The translations under genes were made by a program, and so were the position numbers. Positions 58,508-64,000 of a DNA stretch of 64,000 nucleotides are shown here, piece by piece (positions within the stretch are counted from its first letter, which is position 1; every line of letters begins with the position of its first letter). A model generated the notes under the pieces. That model searched no databases, had not been told where the DNA came from, and worked only from the letters and a program-made list of their open reading frames with translations. This DNA is from Apilactobacillus waqarii. Lineage in GTDB: Bacteria > Bacillota > Bacilli > Lactobacillales > Lactobacillaceae. Location: positions 1-64,000 of the forward strand of contig NZ_JAHQYH010000005.1 of assembly GCF_019061205.1 (NCBI RefSeq). Direction: 5' to 3'.

Positions 58508-59785
58508 TTGTTGCATAAGAAATTAGCTAATGGAGTAGACTTAAATGTTATTTTAGAAGATAAATTCAAAACAATTTCATTTACTTTTGATCTAGTTAGC
58601 GAGGCTATTCCAGAAAATTTTGCTAAACGAGCAGTACTTGCAGAATTGATGGAAATTAGTAATCAAGATTATCCAACGCAATCCAAATTAGCAAGATACT
58701 TATCATCAATGTATGGAGCCAGTTTTGGAACCAACGTTTTGAGATATGGTAATTTGTCAGTTCTAAGAATTAACTTGAGTATCCCAAATCCAAAGTTTGT
58801 GGATGCAAAAGATGATTTATTACAACAGGCTGTTAGTTTTATTTATAGTGTAGTATTCAAGCCATTGGCTACTGATGGTCAATTTGATAAGGACACGTTT
58901 ACCTTACAAAGAAACAACATGAAAAAGTATGTTGAATCAGTTGCTGATGACAAACAATACTATGCTTCAATTCAATTGAAGAAATTATTTTACAAGGACT
59001 ACCTAAACCGTGGTTCTTTTATATTTGGAACACCAAATGACTATGACTTAATCGATAGTCAAAATGAATATGAATACTATTCAAACGTTTTAAATAACGA
59101 TAATATTAAGATTTCCGTTATCGGGGATGTTGATGGAGAAAGAATTTCCAACTTGTTTGACCAATTTAAATTGTCAGATCGAAGTGTGGAATATGAGTTA
59201 GCACCACTAACTTCATTTAAGATGAATGACGATGTTGAAATGGTCGATAAGAAGATTCAATCATCACAAAGTTGTTTGAATTTAGGTTACCGTTTGTCAA
59301 TTTTCTACAATAATAAAGAAGCGATGGCAGCGGTATTGTTCAATGCTATTTTTGGTGGAACACCACAATCTAAGCTATTTAAAAATGTCAGAGAAAAGAA
59401 TAGTTTAGCTTACAGTGCAAGCAGTTCATATAACTCCATCAATGGGTTTGTAATGGTAAGCACTGGTATCAATTACAGTAATAAGGATAAGGTCTTAGCT
59501 ATTGTTAAGGAACAATTAAACGATATTGCTAAGGGAAATGTCGACATCGATGTTTTAAACAGTATCAAGGCTGAAATGATTAATGCCAAAAAAGCTGTTT
59601 TGGACAGTCCTCGTCAAAACATGGAACAACAATTCGTTAATGGATTGTTGAATCGAGCTCTATCATTTGATGAATGGAAGCAACGCGTTAATGATGTGAC
59701 AATCGACCAAATTGCTTCGGTTGCTAAAAAGGTTGAATTGAATTCAATTTTCTTCTTAGATGGGAGGATTGATGATGCAAATTAA
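58508..59785 (+). CDS. M16-family zinc protease-like protein, inactive half (YfmF type)
   Basis: The 425-residue M16 peptidase-like protein lacks the HxxEH zinc motif near its N-terminus (residues 30-45 have no such box), as YfmF does, and pairs with the active subunit downstream. It contains the C-terminal M16 domain region (FGGTPQSKLFKNVREKNSLAY). The start is TTG 58508 or 58511 with AGGTGGGG upstream. YfmF/YfmH-like pairs process peptides or are involved in extracellular signalling; the substrate is unknown. Confidence 0.85.
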   Translation: MLHKKLANGVDLNVILEDKFKTISFTFDLVSEAIPENFAKRAVLAELMEISNQDYPTQSKLARYLSSMYGASFGTNVLRYGNLSVLRINLSIPNPKFVDAKDDLLQQAVSFIYSVVFKPLATDGQFDKDTFTLQRNNMKKYVESVADDKQYYASIQLKKLFYKDYLNRGSFIFGTPNDYDLIDSQNEYEYYSNVLNNDNIKISVIGDVDGERISNLFDQFKLSDRSVEYELAPLTSFKMNDDVEMVDKKIQSSQSCLNLGYRLSIFYNNKEAMAAVLFNAIFGGTPQSKLFKNVREKNSLAYSASSSYNSINGFVMVSTGINYSNKDKVLAIVKEQLNDIAKGNVDIDVLNSIKAEMINAKKAVLDSPRQNMEQQFVNGLLNRALSFDEWKQRVNDVTIDQIASVAKKVELNSIFFLDGRIDDAN

Positions 59786-61031
59786 AGAGTATCGTAAGTT
59801 TAACGAAAAAGTATATATCGAAAAGATGGATAATGGATTGTCTGTAGTAGTTGTTCCCAAGAAGGGCTATCAAAAGACCTATGCCACACTTTCCGTGCGA
59901 TATGGATCTATTGATACCAATATTAATGGAAAGAATTATCCAGCAGGAATTGCCCATTTTCTAGAACATAAGATGTTCGATAAAAAAGATCATGATGCCA
60001 TGGATGTTTTCTCTAAATATGGTGCGGGATCTAATGCATTTACTAGTTTTAATAAAACTAGCTACCTGTTCTCTACAACCGATAATGTTCATGAAAACCT
60101 AACTGAGTTATTGGACTTTGTGCAAGAACCTTACTTTAGTGACGCAAAAGTAGAAAAAGAAAAGGGCATCATTGGCCAAGAAATTAGTATGTATGATGAT
60201 GAACCCGGAGCTGTTTTATTCTTCAAGACAGTGCAAAACATGTTCCCAGATACGCCATTGAATGTTGATATCGCCGGAACAGAGAATTCAATCTATAAGA
60301 TTACCAAGCAAGACTTGTATGACTCTTATAATTACTTCTATCAACCTCAAAACATGCAACTTACAGTTGTTGGAAACGTTGTTCCTGAAGATATCTTTAA
60401 GTGGGTTAGTGATAACCAAAGTCAAAAGAGTTTTGACGAACCTAAAGATGTCAAAAGAACTACAATTAAATCCTCTGAAATTGTGAGGGAAACCACCCAT
60501 TACATGGATGTAAATCGTCCTAAAGTGGCTTTGGGAATTAAAGGTGATTCCAAATACAATGGTGACATCAAATATGAACTATCCATTTCATTATTGCTAC
60601 AACTTCTGCTATCAGAAGGTTCTGAGATTTACGAAAAGATGTATAACGATGGAATTATTGATGACTCATTTGGTTTTGACTTCGATTGCGAAGATCAGTT
60701 TAACTTTGCGGTTTTAGCGGGTGAAACTGAAAAAATCGATGAGTTTATTGATAGAATTTCAGATGTATTGGTTAACTTTGCCGACTATATTTCAGATAAA
60801 GCCGATGAGTTTGAATTAATTAAAAAAGAAGAAATCGGCCAACATGTTTCAATGATGAATTCCATTGAAGCAATTGCAAATAACATGTCAGATGAAGGTC
60901 ATGATTTTGAAAATATTTATGATGAAATTGAAATGATCAAACAATTAGAATTAGATGATTTAATCCGTTATGGAAAATTGTTCTTAAAACCTGACATGAT
61001 AGTGAAAAACAAGATTTTTCCTAAAAATTAA
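59775..61031 (+). CDS. M16-family zinc protease, active half (YfmH type)
   Basis: This 418-residue M16 metalloprotease has the inverted zinc motif HFLEH (61-65) and the downstream glutamate in EKGIIGQEISMYDDEPG. It starts at ATG 59775 with GGGAGGA upstream and overlaps the previous gene by 11 bp. Together the two probably form a cytoplasmic heterodimer. The next gene (rodZ) has its own promoter region. Confidence 0.88.
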   Translation: MQIKEYRKFNEKVYIEKMDNGLSVVVVPKKGYQKTYATLSVRYGSIDTNINGKNYPAGIAHFLEHKMFDKKDHDAMDVFSKYGAGSNAFTSFNKTSYLFSTTDNVHENLTELLDFVQEPYFSDAKVEKEKGIIGQEISMYDDEPGAVLFFKTVQNMFPDTPLNVDIAGTENSIYKITKQDLYDSYNYFYQPQNMQLTVVGNVVPEDIFKWVSDNQSQKSFDEPKDVKRTTIKSSEIVRETTHYMDVNRPKVALGIKGDSKYNGDIKYELSISLLLQLLLSEGSEIYEKMYNDGIIDDSFGFDFDCEDQFNFAVLAGETEKIDEFIDRISDVLVNFADYISDKADEFELIKKEEIGQHVSMMNSIEAIANNMSDEGHDFENIYDEIEMIKQLELDDLIRYGKLFLKPDMIVKNKIFPKN

Positions 61032-61109
61032 TTAGTTTAGATGTCTAGATAATATAGCTAATTATGATATACTGTAGATGTAAAATAATAAATAAGTGGA
61101 GTAATACCT

Positions 61110-61964
61110 ATGCAAAATAACAATGGAAAACAAGTAGAAATTGGTAAATCACTACACGAAGCACGTGTCGCCAAGGGAATGTCCATTGACGATATTCAAA
61201 AGATTACCAAAATCCAAAAACATTACCTTGAAGCAATCGAACAGGGGAACTTTGCTGAACTTCCTGGTGATTTTTACGTTCGCGCGTTTATTAAGCAATT
61301 CGCTGACACTGTTGGCGTTAACGGTATTGAACTATTGAATGAACATGACGATAGTCTACCTGATACTCAAAGCGAAGAATACGCTGATGAAGTATCAAAG
61401 GATGACGTTAATAGCCGTGTAGCTAGTCGTAGTCGTGAACACAGAAAAGACTCATTCCGTAAGGTTATTCCAACCATCGGAATTATTGTTGCAATCCTAG
61501 TAGTTGTTTGCGGTATTTGGGCAGTTGTTGTACATACTAATAGTTCTTCTCAAACTAGCATTAGTAGCAGTTCTGTTTCAGTTACTGGTTCTTCAGAATC
61601 AAGTTCATCAAGCAGCAAGGCTGATGACAAGAAGAAAGAAGATAAGAAGTCCACTGACACTAAGACTACCATTAAGGAAGTTAGCGCTACTAAGTATAAT
61701 GTAACTGGTCAAAAAGAAAACACTGTTACTCTAAAGGCTACTGGTAGAGCTTGGTCATCAATCATGGCTGATAACAAGACTCTATTCCAAGGTTCACAAA
61801 ACAGTGGTGATAAGAAGGATGTTAAGCTTCCAGCTGACACTAAGAGTGTTAACATTTCATTAGGTAACACCCAAGGTGCTAAGATCTTGGTTAATGGTAC
61901 TGAATTGAAATACGATAAGAGCACACCTTTAACTACACAAATTACATTAGAATTTAGTAAATAA
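61110..61964 (+). CDS. rodZ: RodZ-like cytoskeletal protein (HTH, single membrane helix)
   Basis: The 284-residue protein has an N-terminal HTH_25 domain (SLHEARVAKGMSIDDIQKITKIQKHYLEAIEQG), a basic juxtamembrane stretch, one membrane helix (about 113-135), a Ser-rich linker and a C-terminal DUF4115 beta domain. This is the RodZ/YmfM architecture, linking MreB to the membrane. The promoter box TATACT is near 61069. It precedes pgsA in the conserved rodZ-pgsA-cinA-recA order. Confidence 0.9.
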   Translation: MQNNNGKQVEIGKSLHEARVAKGMSIDDIQKITKIQKHYLEAIEQGNFAELPGDFYVRAFIKQFADTVGVNGIELLNEHDDSLPDTQSEEYADEVSKDDVNSRVASRSREHRKDSFRKVIPTIGIIVAILVVVCGIWAVVVHTNSSSQTSISSSSVSVTGSSESSSSSSKADDKKKEDKKSTDTKTTIKEVSATKYNVTGQKENTVTLKATGRAWSSIMADNKTLFQGSQNSGDKKDVKLPADTKSVNISLGNTQGAKILVNGTELKYDKSTPLTTQITLEFSK

Positions 61965-61996
61965 AAAAGAGGGCTTTGTTAAAGCCCTTTTTTATT
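61964..61996 (+). terminator. Hairpin between rodZ and pgsA
   Basis: AAGAGGGCTTT and AAAGCCCTTTT pair around GTT (61968-61992), then T run. It lies right before the pgsA ribosome-binding site. Confidence 0.75.
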
Positions 61997-62011
61997 TCTA
62001 TGGAGGAAATT

Positions 62012-62599
62012 ATGAATTTACCAAACAAACTTACATTAATTAGAATAATAATGATTCCACTATTCATTATATTGCTCTCATGTGACATTAACATGGGAAC
62101 AGTTATCTGGTTAGGCACAAGCATCCAAGTAACCAGAATCGTTGCTGCGATTGTTTTCGCTGCTGCATGTATCACAGACTTTTTAGATGGACAAATTGCC
62201 AGAAGACAACACTTAGTTACTAACTTCGGTAAATTTGCTGATCCATTAGCAGACAAAATGATTGTTATGTCAGCATTCATTATCCTAGTTTCATTTGGCT
62301 TTGTTCCAGCATGGGTTGCAGCCGTAATCGTATGTCGTGAACTAGCCGTTACTGGTCTAAGATTAATCGTTGTTGAAAACGATGGCCAAGTAATTGCAGC
62401 TGCATGGCCTGGTAAGATTAAGACATTTAGTCAAATGATTGCCATTATCTTATTACTATTGAATGATTTCTTATTCATTCCATTTACAACCATTGGTTTT
62501 GGTACATTATTACTTTACATCTGCTTATTCTTTACTGTTTACTCAGGTGTTGAGTACTTTTGGAAGAGTCGTTTCATTTTTGCAGATTCTTTCAAGTAA
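62012..62599 (+). CDS. pgsA: CDP-diacylglycerol--glycerol-3-phosphate 3-phosphatidyltransferase
   Basis: The 195-residue CDP-alcohol phosphatidyltransferase has six helices and the motif DGxxAR...G...D...D, seen as DGQIARR (59-65), then NFGKFADPLADK. It makes phosphatidylglycerol phosphate for membrane lipids. ATG 62012 follows GGAGGAAAT. The rodZ-pgsA-cinA-recA order is typical. Confidence 0.95.
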   Translation: MNLPNKLTLIRIIMIPLFIILLSCDINMGTVIWLGTSIQVTRIVAAIVFAAACITDFLDGQIARRQHLVTNFGKFADPLADKMIVMSAFIILVSFGFVPAWVAAVIVCRELAVTGLRLIVVENDGQVIAAAWPGKIKTFSQMIAIILLLLNDFLFIPFTTIGFGTLLLYICLFFTVYSGVEYFWKSRFIFADSFK

Positions 62600-62643
62600 A
62601 TCGATTTAATTATCGTATATATATAAGAAAGGTCGGATTATGT

Positions 62644-63111
62644 ATGCAAATTGATACATCTATTGTTAACAAGCTTATTGACGATAAAATCACCATAACC
62701 GGAGCAGAAAGCTTAACGGCAGGGATGTTTCAATCCACTATTGGTGGAGTTCCCGGTGTTTCTGCTATCTTCTATGGTGGATTTGTTACTTATTCGAATG
62801 AAGCCAAAGCCAAATTATTATCGATTCCAATGGATGTAATTGATGAATATGGTGTTGTCTCAGAACAAGTGGCAATTTGGATGGCTAAGCAATCCAAGCA
62901 AATCATGAATGTTGACGTAGGAGTTTCATTTACTGGTGTTGCTGGTCCTGATAGTTTGGAAGGCCAACCAGCAGGAACTGTATTTATCGGACTAGATTTC
63001 AAAGGAAATCAATTTGCAAAAGAATTTCATTTTAGTGGATCACGTCAAGAGGTGCGTGAACAGTCAGTGCAAGCTGCGTTGAAAATGATTGAAAATGAGC
63101 ATTCTAAATAA
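62644..63111 (+). CDS. pncC: CinA C-terminal domain protein (PncC, NMN amidohydrolase)
   Basis: This 155-residue protein comprises only the CinA_C domain (AESLTAGMFQ with catalytic Ser23, GGFVTYSNEAKAKLL, GVAGPDSLEGQPAGTVFIG). The N-terminal MoCF-like COG1058 domain of full-length CinA, found in most lactobacilli at this place, is absent; only about 44 bp separate it from pgsA, so nothing is left upstream. PncC deamidates NMN to NaMN. ATG 62644 has AAAGGTCGG upstream. A role in competence was once proposed for CinA from its link with recA. Confidence 0.88.
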   Translation: MQIDTSIVNKLIDDKITITGAESLTAGMFQSTIGGVPGVSAIFYGGFVTYSNEAKAKLLSIPMDVIDEYGVVSEQVAIWMAKQSKQIMNVDVGVSFTGVAGPDSLEGQPAGTVFIGLDFKGNQFAKEFHFSGSRQEVREQSVQAALKMIENEHSK

Positions 63112-63201
63112 TGCGAACTTTTGTTCTGTTTTTACTTGCTTTTTTAATGAGAGATTAGTATAGTATAAATATCGAATAGTTATCAAAGGGAGGTCAAATT
63201 A

Positions 63202-64000
63202 ATGGCTGATGAACGAAAAGCGGCTCTAGATGGTGCCTTAAAACGAATTGAAAAAGAATTCGGTAAAGGTTCAATCATGAGAATGGGAGACCGTGGAGAT
63301 ACTAGAATTTCCACTGTACCAACAGGTTCCTTAGCACTTGATAATGCATTAGGTGTTGGAGGATTCCCACGAGGAAGAATTGTTGAAATTTATGGACCTG
63401 AAAGTTCAGGTAAGACTACCATTGCGCTACAAGCTGTTGCGGAAGTACAAAAACAAGGTGGAACAGCAGCATACATTGATGCTGAAAATGCTTTGGATCC
63501 AGTATATGCTACCAACCTAGGGGTAAACATTGATGATTTACTTCTATCACAACCTGATACTGGTGAACAAGGTCTACAAATTTGTGACGCCCTTGTATCT
63601 AGTGGTGCCATTGATATCGTAGTTGTCGATTCAGTTGCAGCTTTAGTACCTAGAGCTGAAATTGAAGGTGAAATGGGTGATGCTCACGTTGGTTTGCAAG
63701 CTCGTTTAATGTCACAAGCACTACGTAAGTTATCTGGATCAATTAACAAGACTAAGACTATTGCTCTATTTATTAACCAAATTAGAGAAAAAGTTGGTGT
63801 TATGTTTGGTAACCCAGAAACTACACCTGGTGGACGTGCTCTTAAGTTCTACTCAACTATCAGACTAGAAATCAGAAGAGCTGAACAAATTAAAGATGGT
63901 ACTGACATTATTGGTAACAGAACTAAGATTAAAGTTGCCAAGAATAAGGTAGCTCCTCCATTCAAGCGTGCCGAAGTTGATATCATGTACGGTCAAGGTA
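63202..64000 (+). CDS. recA: Recombinase RecA, N-terminal part
   Basis: The visible 266 codons cover the N-terminal helix-strand and most of the ATPase core: Walker A GPESSGKT (65-72), loop L1 and L2 regions ([15 protein letters not shown] and [22 protein letters not shown]). It lacks the C-terminal part, which continues beyond base 64000. It catalyses strand exchange and LexA cleavage. GGGAGG precedes ATG 63202. No LexA box could be asserted in the 90-bp upstream gap. Confidence 0.97.
   Translation, partial: MADERKAALDGALKRIEKEFGKGSIMRMGDRGDTRISTVPTGSLALDNALGVGGFPRGRIVEIYGPESSGKTTIALQAVAEVQKQGGTAAYIDAENALDPVYATNLGVNIDDLLLSQPDTGEQGLQICDALVSSGAIDIVVVDSVAALVPRAEIEGEMGDAHVGLQARLMSQALRKLSGSINKTKTIALFINQIREKVGVMFGNPETTPGGRALKFYSTIRLEIRRAEQIKDGTDIIGNRTKIKVAKNKVAPPFKRAEVDIMYGQG

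Overview
The window is a low-GC Gram-positive chromosome segment whose gene content and order (tdk-prfA-prmC-sua5-glyA-upp-atpBEFHAGDC-murA-mbl-yidD-rodA; valS-folC-mreBCD-minCD; rodZ-pgsA-cinA-recA) is typical of Lactobacillaceae. The KxYKxGKxW-type signal peptide, the GH70 glucansucrase-like protein, the T-box-controlled transporters and a D-Ala-D-Lac type Ddl fit a rod-shaped lactobacillus with amino-acid auxotrophies. Apilactobacillus or Fructilactobacillus-like genera are a guess; the genus cannot be fixed by eye.

Region 1-7.3 kb is accessory. It opens with the right end of an IS3-family insertion sequence abutting a tRNA-Glu(CUC). A divergent tRNA-Gln(CUG) follows, then a membrane-anchored protein with two Ltp (superinfection-exclusion type) domains, a DUF1304 protein, small membrane proteins, a gene remnant, a large secreted GH70-like protein with altered signature motifs, a cysteine hydrolase and short hypotheticals.

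Region 7.4-14.1 kb holds a heterodimeric ABC exporter followed by a serine hydrolase, then on the other strand the MurT/GatD lipid II amidation pair. Region 14.2-30.9 kb is the core block: thymidine kinase, release factor 1 and its methylase, tRNA threonylcarbamoylation, serine/glycine and uracil salvage enzymes, the complete F1Fo ATPase operon, then cell-wall and shape genes (murA, mbl, rodA). Region 31-37 kb has a Met T-box with metNIQ, a GntR-controlled ABC operon with a clear promoter and operator, and ddl. Region 37-44.5 kb has a DNA glycosylase, an XRE regulator, a stress protein, rarA, rpsD with a structured leader, a free-Met-sulfoxide reductase and ezrA.

Region 44.6-64 kb contains cysteine desulfurase/thiI, thiol peroxidase, Val T-box-valS-folC, mreBCD-minCD, a His T-box with an amino-acid ABC transporter, two M16 peptidase-like proteins, rodZ, pgsA, a stand-alone CinA C-terminal domain (pncC) and the 5' part of recA, which runs off the window. 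Much of the window serves cell shape and wall synthesis: murA, murT/gatD, ddl, mbl, mreBCD, rodA, rodZ, minCD and ezrA.

No CRISPR array, prophage or complete mobile element was seen. The most distinctive signals are the diverged GH70 protein with tandem 11-bp repeats upstream, the unusual tRNA-Glu(CUC), the Ltp-domain stalk protein, and the regulatory RNAs and operators.
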